Shown: positions 41,526 through 50,658 of the stretch, one piece after another
Numbering within the stretch: position 1 is the first letter of the stretch
How the letters are laid out: the number at the start of each line of letters is the position of its first letter
Assembly: GCA_964627455.1 (NCBI GenBank)
Contig: CAZVKC010000003.1
Span: forward strand, 124,001-188,000
DNA: 64,000 nucleotides
DNA from: F-183 sp964627455
GTDB lineage: Bacteria; Acidobacteriota; Terriglobia; Bryobacterales; Bryobacteraceae
Direction: 5' to 3'
The notes under the pieces: generated by a model
Told to the model about the DNA's origin: nothing
Seen by the model: the letters and a program-made list of their open reading frames with translations, nothing else
Database searches by the model: none
Translations under genes and position numbers: made by a program

Positions 41526-42836
41526 TCAGCCCTTGCCCAGGTAAGCGAACCGCGCGAGAAACAGGGCGGTAAGCAGGTAAGTCATCCAGCTCAGTTCGCG
41601 ATGGCGGCCCGAGATCAGCCGGATCAGGACATACGACGTGAAGCCGAACGCCAGTCCGTTGGCGATGCTGAACGTCAGCGGGATCAGCATCAGCGTGAGG
41701 AACGCCGGAATGCCGGTTCCCGCATCGTCCCAATTGATCTCGGCCGCATGGGCCGCCATCAGCGAACCGACAATCACCAGAGCCGGCGCAGTCGCCGCCG
41801 CCGGAATGGCCCCGATCAGAGGCGCCACCACTAACGCACCCAAAAACAGGATCCCCGTCGTGATCGACGTCACGCCGCTCCGTCCGCCTGCCACCACACC
41901 AGCCGCACTTTCGATGTAGCTTACTACCGTCGAGGTCCCCGCCAGAGAACCTGTCACCGTCGCGGCCGCGTCGCTCAGCAGGATCCGCTGCATGCGCGGA
42001 ATCTGCCGGGTATCGGAGTCGAACAGCCGCGCCTTGGTCCCCACCGCCACCAGGGTCCCGACGTTATCGAACAAATCGACGAACAGGAACACGAATACGA
42101 TCTCCAGCAACCCGATTCGCAGGGCGCCGGGGATATCCAACTGAAACGCCGTCGCCGTGATCTCGCTGATTGCGTACATCTTGGGATTCCACTGCACGAG
42201 TCCACACAACACACCCATCCCGCTGGTGGTCAGCACGCCGATCAGCATCGCCCCGCGGATCTTCAGGGTCAACAGGCCAGCCGTCAACACGAGCCCGAAC
42301 AAAGCCAGCAGCGTGTTCGGCTGCCGCAGGTCCCCCATGGTCACGATCGTCGCCGGACTCGCCACGATCATCCCGGCGTTCCGCAATCCGATGAACGCGA
42401 TGAACAGCCCGATGCCGGCCGCCACCGCCGCGTAGAGTTCGCGCGGGATCGCGGAGACGATCAACTGCCGCACACCGCTGAACGTCAGGATCAGGAACAC
42501 GACACCCGACAGGAACACCGCCCCGAGCGCCGTCTGCCACGGGATCCCCATCCCCTTGCAGACCGTGTAGGTAAAATAGGCGTTCAACCCCATCCCGGGA
42601 GCCAGCGCAATCGGATACCGGGCAAACGCGCCCATCAGGATGCTGCCCACCGCCGCCGAAAAACAGGTGGCGGCGACCACGGCGGCGAACGGCATCCCCG
42701 TCTCCTGCAGAATCGAGGGGTTGACGAACACGATGTACGCCATGGTCACGAAAGTCGTGAAGCCTGCCAGAATCTCGGTCCGCCAGTCCGTGCCCAGCCG
42801 TTCGAACTCGAAGTACCGCTCCAGTCTTTGTCTCAT
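41526..42836 (-). CDS. NCS2-family purine permease (AzgA-like)
   Basis: 436 residues from the ATG at 42836 with about 12 helices. AzgA-type marks: RTEILAGFTTFVTMAYIVFVNPSIL, GMGLNAYFTY, FVDLFDNVGTLVAV and AGTSTVVSYIESAAGV with GRSGVTSI. It should carry hypoxanthine, adenine or guanine with protons. No Shine-Dalgarno precedes the chosen ATG. Longer starts exist up to 42983, but they add a non-membrane leader and were rejected. No purine riboswitch is seen upstream. Confidence 0.93.
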   Translation of the reverse strand: MRQRLERYFEFERLGTDWRTEILAGFTTFVTMAYIVFVNPSILQETGMPFAAVVAATCFSAAVGSILMGAFARYPIALAPGMGLNAYFTYTVCKGMGIPWQTALGAVFLSGVVFLILTFSGVRQLIVSAIPRELYAAVAAGIGLFIAFIGLRNAGMIVASPATIVTMGDLRQPNTLLALFGLVLTAGLLTLKIRGAMLIGVLTTSGMGVLCGLVQWNPKMYAISEITATAFQLDIPGALRIGLLEIVFVFLFVDLFDNVGTLVAVGTKARLFDSDTRQIPRMQRILLSDAAATVTGSLAGTSTVVSYIESAAGVVAGGRSGVTSITTGILFLGALVVAPLIGAIPAAATAPALVIVGSLMAAHAAEINWDDAGTGIPAFLTLMLIPLTFSIANGLAFGFTSYVLIRLISGRHRELSWMTYLLTALFLARFAYLGKG

Positions 42837-43018
42837 GTGTCGATAAACAACAAGGGTACTCTTTTGGACGGTGACCTTTCGACGGCGCATCCGTCCATTG
42901 GGCAGATGGGGATTCATGCCGGGCGGCAAAACTATAGACAGAATCAATGGTTCTGAAACCACCAGCGGGCTCGGAACATCCATCTTCTTGAATAGGATCG
43001 TTTCTCAGGTTGGGGGCG

Positions 43019-43024
43019 TATAAT
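43019..43024 (+). promoter_or_regulatory. -10 box of the degP-like gene
   Basis: Perfect TATAAT 33 bp before the GTG start; a matching -35 hexamer is weak. Transcription would begin near 43031. Confidence 0.45.
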
Positions 43025-43056
43025 GGTGGCAAGGCCCTCCTGGAAAGGTTTGACCC

Positions 43057-44652
43057 GTGTCCATGATTGATAAATTGAAGCAGCAGAAGCTGCTCTCGCT
43101 CACTATTCTTCTGTTTACTCTCGCGACCGGCATCCTCATCGGAACGCTGATCGACCGGGGAGTCAGCGCGGACACCAAGTCCGCCGTTGCTCCCGACGCG
43201 ACTCCGCTGGTGGTCCCCCCGGTATCGCAAATCGGCAACGAGTTCACGCGTCTGGCGAAGAAGCTTGAGCCCTCGGTGGTTTATATCACTGCGGAGGCCG
43301 CCCCGCCCAAGGAGTCCGGCAGCAGCAAGGCCCGTCCCCGCACGCGTCCGCGCAGCGACGACGAGGAAGAGGATGATCCGGGCAATCTCTTTGATTTCTT
43401 CCGCCAGGGTCCGTTTGGACAGGGCCCGCAGCAGCCGCGCAACTTCCGCCGCGGCCAGTCCGGCACTGGTTTCATCGTCGACCGCAACGGCTACATCATC
43501 ACCAACAACCACGTCGTCGAGAAGATGGACAAGATCCAGGTGACGCTCCACGGCGACACCACGAAGTACAAGGCGAAACTGATCGGCACGGACGTGGAAA
43601 CGGATCTCGCGGTCATCAAGATCGACGCAAAGAACCTCGTCCCGGTGACCATCGGCAATTCCGACGGCGTGCAGGTCGGCGACTGGTCCGTCGCCATCGG
43701 ATCTCCGTTCGGCCTCGAAGCGACCGTTACCGCCGGCATCATCTCGGCGACCGGCCGCGACCTCGACGGCGCCCAGGCGTTCCAGAAGTTCCTGCAGACC
43801 GACGCAGCCATCAACCCCGGCAACTCCGGAGGACCGCTGCTCAACACGCGCGGTGAAGTGATCGGCGTCAACACGATGATCGCCACCCGCTCGGGGGCCT
43901 ACGAAGGCATCGGCTTCGCGCTCCCCATGAATATGGCCGTGAAGGTCTACAATTCGGTCATCCAGCACGGTCGCGTGACCCGCGGCTATATCGGCATCAC
44001 CTGGAACCGCCGCCAGAAGCCCGAAACGCTGAAGGCCATGGGCCTCGAAAGCGGCGTCTTCGTCGAGCAGGTCACCAAGGGTGGTCCCGCTGAAAAGGCC
44101 GGCCTGAAGGAGAACGACATCATCGTTCTGCTGAATGGCAAGCCCGTGAAGGACGGCAACGACCTCGTGAACCGCGTGGCGGACCTGCCGGTGGGTTCCA
44201 CTGCAACCGTAACCGTGGATCGCGACGGCAAGCGCATCGACCACAAACTGACGATCGGCGACCGCGAAGAGGGCATGCGCGCCCAAAACGGCGTCCCTGA
44301 ATCGATGAAGGAAGAGTCAGTATCCGGCGAAGGTACTCCGGCCAAGTTCGGCATCAGCATCCGCGAACTCTCCGGCGAGGAACGCGACGCGCTGACGACT
44401 CCCGAAAAGAAGGGTGTCCGCGTGGCGAAAGTCGAAGAGGGATCCTTCGCCGAAGAGATCGGCATGCAGGAAGGCGACGTGATCATCTGGGTCAATCGCC
44501 AGCCGACCGGTTCTCTCGACGACATCCGCAAGGTCCAGGCGAAGCTGAAGCCCGGTGACGCTGTGGCCTTCGGCGTGATGCGCCCGAACCCAACCTCGCG
44601 CCGCCTGCAGTATGTTCGGATCACGCTGTCCGGCACGTTGCCGGCACAGTAA
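43057..44652 (+). CDS. Do-family periplasmic serine protease (DegP/HtrA)
   Basis: 531 residues, anchored by an N-terminal helix (LLSLTILLFTLATGILIGTLI). The catalytic triad is His152 (NNHVV), Asp183 (TDLAVIKID) and Ser257 (NPGNSGGPL). An acidic/Gly-Pro insert (~95-130) precedes the catalytic core. Two PDZ domains follow (~300-390 and 430-525; GLESGVFVEQV, VRVAKVEEGSFAEE). It degrades or refolds damaged envelope proteins. The GTG at 43057 has AAAGG eight bases upstream; ATG at 43063 is an alternative. TATAAT lies upstream and a strong terminator follows. Confidence 0.96.
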   Translation: MSMIDKLKQQKLLSLTILLFTLATGILIGTLIDRGVSADTKSAVAPDATPLVVPPVSQIGNEFTRLAKKLEPSVVYITAEAAPPKESGSSKARPRTRPRSDDEEEDDPGNLFDFFRQGPFGQGPQQPRNFRRGQSGTGFIVDRNGYIITNNHVVEKMDKIQVTLHGDTTKYKAKLIGTDVETDLAVIKIDAKNLVPVTIGNSDGVQVGDWSVAIGSPFGLEATVTAGIISATGRDLDGAQAFQKFLQTDAAINPGNSGGPLLNTRGEVIGVNTMIATRSGAYEGIGFALPMNMAVKVYNSVIQHGRVTRGYIGITWNRRQKPETLKAMGLESGVFVEQVTKGGPAEKAGLKENDIIVLLNGKPVKDGNDLVNRVADLPVGSTATVTVDRDGKRIDHKLTIGDREEGMRAQNGVPESMKEESVSGEGTPAKFGISIRELSGEERDALTTPEKKGVRVAKVEEGSFAEEIGMQEGDVIIWVNRQPTGSLDDIRKVQAKLKPGDAVAFGVMRPNPTSRRLQYVRITLSGTLPAQ

Positions 44653-44675
44653 GCCAACACCAACTGCAACGCAAT

Positions 44676-44716
44676 CGAAAGCCGGAGCCGCAAAGCTCCG
44701 GCTTTCGTCTTTGTCT
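44676..44716 (+). terminator. Rho-independent terminator after the degP-like gene
   Basis: Perfect 13-bp stem CGAAAGCCGGAGC/GCTCCGGCTTTCG with a 6-base loop, then TCTTTGTCT. It lies 23 bp after the stop. Confidence 0.85.
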
Positions 44717-44748
44717 CGGCCTCTGCGCGATGTGGTAGCATCCCTCGA

Positions 44749-45393
44749 ATGGCTGCCTCATCGCCTCCTCCTCAACACACGGCCGTTGTCCGCGTCACGC
44801 ATTGGATCACCGCCGTCTGTTTTCTTGCACTGGTCGTCACGGGCGTCGAAATCGTGATCTCGCATCCGCGCTTTTACTGGGGCGAAACCGGCAACGTGAA
44901 TACGCCTTTTCTCTTCGACATCCCCATACCCGCCTCGCGCGCCGCCGTCAAAACCGGATACAACTACGTCCTTCCCGACCAGAACGGCTGGAGCCGCGCA
45001 CTACACTTCCAGACCGCTTGGCTCATCGCGTTCACCGGCCTTGCGTACCTGATCCACGGCCTCCGAAAAAGCCACTTCCGGGCTCGCTTGCTGAGCGCAA
45101 CATCCGACTACAACACCGCACAGCGCATCACGTACCTCATCGTGATCTTCGGACTCTTTCCCCTCGTCATCTGGACCGGACTCGCGATGTCGCCGGCCTT
45201 CACCGCTGCGTTCCCGGTCACCGTCACCAGCCTCGGCGGGCAGCAATCCGCGCGCACGATCCACTTCTTCACGTTCCTGGCTCTCTTCGTCTTTCTGTTG
45301 GGGCACGTCGCGATGGTAATCCGCGCCGGATTCCGCAGCTACGTCACCGCCATGATCACCGGCCACGGCCGTAATGATGGAGCCTCCCAATGA
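44749..45393 (+). CDS. Cytochrome b561-type membrane subunit
   Basis: 214 residues with four membrane helices. Candidate haem histidines lie in RVTHWITAVC (helix 1), ALHFQTAWLI (helix 2), TIHFFTFLALF and FLLGHVAMVI (helix 4). This is the b-type cytochrome fold of formate dehydrogenase gamma and related subunits. It overlaps the molybdenum oxidoreductase gene by 4 bp and probably connects that enzyme to the quinone pool. Confidence 0.87.
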   Translation: MAASSPPPQHTAVVRVTHWITAVCFLALVVTGVEIVISHPRFYWGETGNVNTPFLFDIPIPASRAAVKTGYNYVLPDQNGWSRALHFQTAWLIAFTGLAYLIHGLRKSHFRARLLSATSDYNTAQRITYLIVIFGLFPLVIWTGLAMSPAFTAAFPVTVTSLGGQQSARTIHFFTFLALFVFLLGHVAMVIRAGFRSYVTAMITGHGRNDGASQ

Positions 45394-46109
45394 CAACCAC
45401 CCGCCGCAAATTCCTCTTTGCCACAACCGGCGCAACTGGGGCCGCGGGCCTGATCCCACCCGACTCCACCGGACTCTACGGCGTTGGGGAAACACTCACC
45501 TACGCGGCGCACCGATTGCTGGGACGCGACGCACTGGCCCGCGAGTTCCCGCGCAGTGCGATCTCCAACCCGCCGTTCGCCAACGGCCGGCCGCCGCAGA
45601 CGGACGAGTTCCGCGCCCACCAGTCCAACAATTTCGCAGACTGGCGTCTCACGGTCGAAGGGCTGGTCTCCAAACCGTTGACGCTCACCGTCGAGGACGT
45701 CAAAAAGAACTTCGCGCCCCGAAGCCAGATCACGCATCTCGCCTGTGAAGAGGGATGGTCTTACATCGCCGAATGGATTGGCGCGCCATTGTCGCTGATC
45801 CTCGACGCGGCCGGGGCCTTGCCGCAAGCGAAGTACGTCGTGTACCACTCGATCCAGAAACCGCGCTGGGACAGCATGGATATCGACGAAGCGCGTCATC
45901 CCCAAACGCTCGTCACCTATGGCATGAACGCTGGCGAACTTCCGGTCGGCCACGGCGCGCCGTTGCGGATGAGGGTCCCACGCCAACTCGGATACAAGAG
46001 CATCAAGTACCTCAACCGCATCACCCTCACCGACGACATCACGAAGTTCGGCAAGGGGCGCGGCAGTGGCGCCACCGAAGCCGGTTACGCATGGTTCGCA
46101 GGGATCTAA
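45390..46109 (+). CDS. Tat-exported molybdopterin oxidoreductase (sulfite oxidase/YedY-like)
   Basis: 239 residues. The N-terminus TTTRRKFLFATTGATG is a twin-arginine signal. The Mo-cofactor domain includes WRLTVEGLVSKPLTLTVED, the Mo-ligating Cys119 in HLACEEGWSYIAEWIGAPL, and GAPLRMRVPRQLGYKSIKYL. It lacks the C-terminal dimerisation domain of eukaryotic sulfite oxidase. The partner is a cytochrome b, so it resembles MsrPQ in plan, but substrate and direction are unknown. Its stop overlaps the convergent protease stop in CTAA. Confidence 0.9.
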   Translation: MTTTRRKFLFATTGATGAAGLIPPDSTGLYGVGETLTYAAHRLLGRDALAREFPRSAISNPPFANGRPPQTDEFRAHQSNNFADWRLTVEGLVSKPLTLTVEDVKKNFAPRSQITHLACEEGWSYIAEWIGAPLSLILDAAGALPQAKYVVYHSIQKPRWDSMDIDEARHPQTLVTYGMNAGELPVGHGAPLRMRVPRQLGYKSIKYLNRITLTDDITKFGKGRGSGATEAGYAWFAGI

Positions 46110-46969
46110 CGCAGAGGCGACAACACGACCTCGCTACGCGCCCGGTCCACATAGACGCTCTCGAACGCCGAGACCGGCAACAGCCCGTCCACCGGCGAAC
46201 CTGCACGCTGGACGACCACTGCCGGGCGCGTCTTCATCCGCAGTTTGTCCTCGACCATCATCTCCGCAGTCCACGTCGTAGCTGCGGCCTGCCGCGCACC
46301 GTCGAGCGTCGTCACGGTGCTACTCACGGGCGATGTCCGCGCCATCGCCTGCGGCATCCGGAACAGCACGACATGGTTGGCGCCCGAGTCGAGGACGAAC
46401 GACAACGGCTCGCGCCCCATCCGCGCGCCGATCACAACGCGACCCTCCACTTCACGCATCGGGACCGCCACGCCATCCGCCGGACGCTCGATGTCGCCGC
46501 CAAGGCGGATCACGCCCTCGCGAGGCGCCAGCAGAAAACTCACCTGCCGCAATGCATTGATCCCCAACACGCCGCGCACGCCCGGAACCACCTGCTTCGC
46601 CTGCACGGGATCTTCGAACAGTGCCTCCACCGGTGGAATTTCAAATCCACCCACGCGCATCCCCTCGAGCGTCGCACCCGGTGCAAACCGGCTCCCCGTC
46701 ACGCTCACGATCTCTGTTTGGAAGGTCGGACGTATCCCCAGAGAGGCCGCCAGCGCAGGTTCCACCAGAGTGGTCTCGCTGCCCGTATCCACGAGGAACA
46801 AATACGGTCCCCGCTCTCCGACGTAGACTTTTGTCGTCACGGGCAACAGCTTGGTCGAAATTGTCCCGAAAGCAAGTACAGCGACAGCAAACAGCGGAGC
46901 CACGCTATTCAGACGAAGCCTGCCGCGTTTGGTTTGAAGGTCTACCGGATCGTAGCCACTGTGCCGCAA
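46106..46969 (-). CDS. Exported single-chain aspartyl protease with two D-[TS]-G sites
   Basis: 287 residues with an N-terminal hydrophobic segment (VAPLFAVAVLAFGTI). Two active-site motifs of retropepsin-like proteases are present in one chain: LVDTGSETTLV (~65-75) and VLDSGANHVVL (~195-205), each followed by a hydrophobic strand. This suggests an internal dimer like pepsin. Substrate unknown. The GTG start overlaps the preceding gene by 28 bp; a later GTG before SVAPLF is possible. Confidence 0.8.
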   Translation of the reverse strand: MRHSGYDPVDLQTKRGRLRLNSVAPLFAVAVLAFGTISTKLLPVTTKVYVGERGPYLFLVDTGSETTLVEPALAASLGIRPTFQTEIVSVTGSRFAPGATLEGMRVGGFEIPPVEALFEDPVQAKQVVPGVRGVLGINALRQVSFLLAPREGVIRLGGDIERPADGVAVPMREVEGRVVIGARMGREPLSFVLDSGANHVVLFRMPQAMARTSPVSSTVTTLDGARQAAATTWTAEMMVEDKLRMKTRPAVVVQRAGSPVDGLLPVSAFESVYVDRARSEVVLSPLR

Positions 46970-47871
46970 CCGCCAAGAGTCAAGTGGACCAGCAGCGAAG
47001 CACTGTTTCCTGCAGGCGCCACGCGAAGCCGCCGGCGTGCCGCAAAGAATCCGGAACCGGTGACCTCAAGATCGTAAAGGCCCTCCGGCAACTCGAGCGC
47101 GTCGAACTTTCCCTCGCTGTCAGTCGACAACGGCGCGCGCCCAGACACGCGTACTCTCGCGCGAGCGATCGGGGTGTCGGCAGGATCAACAACCCGCCCG
47201 TCCGTGATCCGGCCGATCGTCAGTTCCTCCCGCCAGCAGGTGCTTTGGTCCACATACCATAGACCGCAACTCGTGGACACCATCGAGACATCCAACCGGT
47301 CCGTCTTCGCCTGCGGGTCCACGGCCACTGGAATCACGCCCTCAACCAGGCGCAGAAAATACAGCCCCGCTGGCATCGCGGCGTTGAAGCGAAACTCCTC
47401 ACGTTCATTTGCCTGGACTGTCTCAACCGTTTTCGTGCCGCTCATGAGTTCGACATGAAACCGTTCCACCCGCGATCCGCGTAGAGTTCCCTCCAGGTTT
47501 CGAGCGCGAACCGGTTCTGTTTCCGGCCAATTGAGCGGTACAACCGAAGCACCCTTGGCGCGAACCTCCACGAGCGCGCGAGACCGCATCGCCGCATCCG
47601 GCTGCACGACGACCTCGTAAAAGCCCGGCGTCAAAGCCTGGAAACGGGCAACCCCGTCCGGACCGGTCTCGGCAACTTTCCGATTTCCCGAGTAGCGCAG
47701 TTCCACTCGCAGCCCGCGTGTGGACTGACGCCACGAGTCCACGCGAACCTGGAAAGACGGGCCAACTACAATCGGCGTATCAACGATCGTGCACGCCATC
47801 GTGACGCTGGCCAGCATCGCAGCAACAACAACGAGCCTGTTACCTCTTCTTCGGCGGTGGAGCTTGCACAT
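46942..47871 (-). CDS. Exported protein with carboxypeptidase-regulatory-like domain
   Basis: 309 residues. The N-terminus RLVVVAAMLASVTMAC ends in a Cys that could be a poor lipobox. The body is beta-rich. Residues ~225-300 (GRITDGRVVDPADTPIARARVRVSG, EGKFDALELPEGLYDLEVTGSGF) form a carboxypeptidase regulatory-like domain; an earlier related unit reads GPDGVARFQALTPGFYEVVV. Such domains anchor or scaffold surface proteins. The ATG lies 32 bp inside the sulfatase gene end. Function unknown. Confidence 0.75.
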   Translation of the reverse strand: MCKLHRRRRGNRLVVVAAMLASVTMACTIVDTPIVVGPSFQVRVDSWRQSTRGLRVELRYSGNRKVAETGPDGVARFQALTPGFYEVVVQPDAAMRSRALVEVRAKGASVVPLNWPETEPVRARNLEGTLRGSRVERFHVELMSGTKTVETVQANEREEFRFNAAMPAGLYFLRLVEGVIPVAVDPQAKTDRLDVSMVSTSCGLWYVDQSTCWREELTIGRITDGRVVDPADTPIARARVRVSGRAPLSTDSEGKFDALELPEGLYDLEVTGSGFFAARRRLRVAPAGNSASLLVHLTLGGCGTVATIR

Positions 47872-49405
47872 ACGACGACTCCTGCGGCTGTTTGTCCGCG
47901 AACTGGTCGTCGTCCTTCAGTTCCTTCTTCAGCCGCGCCAGTTCGACCTTCAACTCCGCCACGACCTTCTGCGCTTTCGGATCCCCGTAAATATTGCGCA
48001 TTTCATGCGGATCCGCCTTCAGGTCATAGCACTCCCACTGGTCCTTCTTCCAGAAGTAAATCAGCTTGTGCGTCTCCGTGCGGACCCCGTAATGCGCGCG
48101 CGTGTTGTGATCGCCGGGATCGTGATAATACCGGTAGTACATCGACCGCCGCCAGTCGGCCGGTTTCTTCCCCGTCTTCCAAACCGGCAGAAAGCTGCGG
48201 CCCTGCATATCCGCGGGCGCCGGCTGTCCCGCCAGATCCAGGAACGTCGGCGCAAAATCGCAATTGATGCCGATCGCGTCAGACACGCTCCCCGGGCGGA
48301 TTCCCGCAGGCCACCGCACCAGGAACGGCATCCGCAGCGATTCCTCGTACATGAACCGTTTATCGTACAAGCCGTGCTCACCGAGAAAGAATCCCTGGTC
48401 GCTCGTGTAAATCACAACCGTATTCTTCCCCAGCCCGTTCGAATCCAGCCAGTCCATCACGCGTCCGACGTTATCGTCGACGCTCTGGACACACGCCAGA
48501 TAATCGCGCATGTACTTCTGATACTTCCAGTCGTCGAGTTCCTTACCCGAGAGCGTCTTCTTCACACCGTCGATCTCGACCTCAGCCTCGGTCGGCTTCA
48601 CTGCCAGCCAGCGCTGCAACTCCGGCCCCTTCAAATCCGCCGGAGGCTTCAACTTCAAATCCCGTCGCGTCATGTCCCGGAACACCGACTGTTTCTGCTC
48701 GCGAATCGCATCGGTCCGGCCCGAGTAATCGTCGCGCAAATTCTCCGGCTCCGGAATCCTCTTGTTCTCGAACATCTTCCGGTACTTCTCGTTCGGAGTC
48801 CACTCACGGTGCGGCGCCTTGTGATGACACATCACGAAGAACGGCTTGTCTTTCGGGCGATTCCTGATCGTCTCGATCGCCAGGTCCGCGATGATGTCCG
48901 TCGCGTACCCTTCATAAACCTGTGAACCATCCTTGTCGTACAGCGTCGGGTTCACATACACGCCCTGCCCCGGCAGGATGTTCCAGTAATCGAACCCCGT
49001 CGGGTCGCTGCCCAGATGCCATTTGCCGATCATCGCCGTGTAGTATCCGGCCTTTTGCAGCATCTTCGCCACCGTCGGCTGCGAGCCGTCAAAGCGGTTG
49101 AACACCGGGACCCCATTCATGTGGCTGTACTTGCCCGTGAGGATCGTCGCCCGGCTCGGCGTGCAGATGGAATTGGTCGCGAATACGCAATCCATGCGCA
49201 TCCCCTCTTTGGCCATCCGGTCCATATTCGGCGTCTGGTTGATCTTGCTCCCGTAGCAGCTGATCGCCTGCGCCGCGTGATCATCGGTCATGATGAACAC
49301 GATGTTGGGCCGCGTCCCCGCCGATCCCGCCTGACCGAACGTCAAACCACTCGCAGCCGCAGCCATCCACGGCATCTGCAGAACACTTCGTCTCGTGACC
49401 TTCAT
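47840..49405 (-). CDS. Tat-exported sulfatase (formylglycine type)
   Basis: 521 residues. MKVTRRSVLQMPWMAAAASG is a twin-arginine-like signal. RPNIVFIMTDDHAAQAISCYG provides the calcium-binding aspartates (41-42). CTPSR at 81-85 is the Cys-type formylglycine site, so the enzyme needs a maturase not encoded here. GKWHLG, FFVMCHHKAPH and YTSDQGFFLGEHG complete the site. Probable role: release of sulfate from polysaccharides. Preceded by a DUF6786-like gene 27 bp upstream. Confidence 0.95.
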   Translation of the reverse strand: MKVTRRSVLQMPWMAAAASGLTFGQAGSAGTRPNIVFIMTDDHAAQAISCYGSKINQTPNMDRMAKEGMRMDCVFATNSICTPSRATILTGKYSHMNGVPVFNRFDGSQPTVAKMLQKAGYYTAMIGKWHLGSDPTGFDYWNILPGQGVYVNPTLYDKDGSQVYEGYATDIIADLAIETIRNRPKDKPFFVMCHHKAPHREWTPNEKYRKMFENKRIPEPENLRDDYSGRTDAIREQKQSVFRDMTRRDLKLKPPADLKGPELQRWLAVKPTEAEVEIDGVKKTLSGKELDDWKYQKYMRDYLACVQSVDDNVGRVMDWLDSNGLGKNTVVIYTSDQGFFLGEHGLYDKRFMYEESLRMPFLVRWPAGIRPGSVSDAIGINCDFAPTFLDLAGQPAPADMQGRSFLPVWKTGKKPADWRRSMYYRYYHDPGDHNTRAHYGVRTETHKLIYFWKKDQWECYDLKADPHEMRNIYGDPKAQKVVAELKVELARLKKELKDDDQFADKQPQESSYVQAPPPKKR

Positions 49406-49432
49406 GGTGGTTCCTATCTTATGCCAATCTTT

Positions 49433-50599
49433 TTACTGCTGGAACGCCGTGCGAACCTTGTCCAGGCCCACGCCCAGCACCACTCGCGCAATCGTATCCA
49501 GCGCCTTCTCGGATCCACGCAGGTGAATCGTCCGGTGCACATGCTCCAAGGTCGCGCCGGGACCCAGCGCCGCAGCCGGCGACGACGTCTCGAGTTCATA
49601 GAACCCGCCCATCTTGCCGTCATCGTTGTAGCTGTTAATCGCGTCCCCGCCGAACGGTTTGTCCTGCAGTTTCCACAGCGAATTCACGTACTTCGTCGCG
49701 CCCGCAGGCAACGTGTACTGCACGATCGTCAACACGCCCGCCTTCGCGTCATAGCTCCCCAACACAGGCTTCGCGCGCTCAGGCCGCAATCCGATCTTGC
49801 TGCGATACTTGCCGTCCGCCCGGAAATACAGCGTCTTTCCGTCATTCTTCAGCCGGTCCGCCGGGACCTTGCCGAAGTAATCATCCGTCACGCCGCTGTT
49901 GCCCTCGCGCACCGGGACCACCACCGTCGTCGCGGGCGACGTGTTGTACATCCCCAGGATCCACACCGACAGCAGCCCGCCCTTCTCCGTCCACGCGACC
50001 TTTCCCGCATTCGTCACCTTGTTGCTGGACTCATACCCCACCGCCGCGACACCAGCAGCAGCCGCCACGCCCAGTTTCTGCCACACATCCGCCGGATCCA
50101 GCAGCCGGACCTCGCGATCCAGCGCCACATCGAACACCGTCCCCGAATAGTTCGTCAACGAAAAACGTTTCTGGAACCGCACTCGATCCTGCTGCTTGCT
50201 CGCAACGGCGTAAGCCTCGCTGTCAATCGGAGCCGGGGTCTGCCAGTGCTCCAGATCAAACGCAGTCCCCTTGCGGAAGAATACGGAAAACTGTCCGCCC
50301 TCCGGACCCATCCAGAAACGATCCTCGCCGCCGAATGGATTCATGTGCGGCACGAGTTTGCGCGAAGCAATCAACTCCCGGTTGAGCCAGCCGTAGCTCG
50401 CGCCCGCCGCGCCGCCGTCGGTGCTGGTCATGACGCGCCCCTGCCACGCCGGGACCACCACGACTTGCGCCTTCCCCGCGCGGTCGCTCAACACCACCAC
50501 TTCGGTGTACTTCTTCAGGAACGCTACATCCTCGCCGAACTGCGCAGCAATCGCAGGGGCCAGGCAGGCCGTCGCAACGAACAGTAATCGCAAGATCAT
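49433..50599 (-). CDS. Exported protein, DUF6786-like
   Basis: 388 residues with a signal peptide (ILRLLFVATACLAPAIA). The chain is beta-rich: AQVVVVPAWQGRVMTSTDGG, HMNPFGGEDRFWMGPEGGQFSVFF, and GALG-type loops near LGPGATLEHVHRTIHL. This matches my memory of DUF6786 proteins, which look like aldose-epimerase-type sandwiches, but I cannot check it. Placed before the sulfatase, so it may bind or modify the same sugar. Function unknown. Confidence 0.75.
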   Translation of the reverse strand: MILRLLFVATACLAPAIAAQFGEDVAFLKKYTEVVVLSDRAGKAQVVVVPAWQGRVMTSTDGGAAGASYGWLNRELIASRKLVPHMNPFGGEDRFWMGPEGGQFSVFFRKGTAFDLEHWQTPAPIDSEAYAVASKQQDRVRFQKRFSLTNYSGTVFDVALDREVRLLDPADVWQKLGVAAAAGVAAVGYESSNKVTNAGKVAWTEKGGLLSVWILGMYNTSPATTVVVPVREGNSGVTDDYFGKVPADRLKNDGKTLYFRADGKYRSKIGLRPERAKPVLGSYDAKAGVLTIVQYTLPAGATKYVNSLWKLQDKPFGGDAINSYNDDGKMGGFYELETSSPAAALGPGATLEHVHRTIHLRGSEKALDTIARVVLGVGLDKVRTAFQQ

Positions 50600-50658
50600 C
50601 CTGGTTTTCTACGATATCAGGCGTTGCGGAGGAAAACCCGCTTGGCGAGGCCTCCGGA

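Noticed and set aside
42837..42983. Possible purine riboswitch upstream of the NCS2 permease
   Set aside because: I looked for the conserved three-way-junction pattern and saw none.
42064..44286. 740-residue open frame on the minus strand
   Set aside because: Opposite the DegP gene and in another frame of the NCS2 permease; no recognisable motif.
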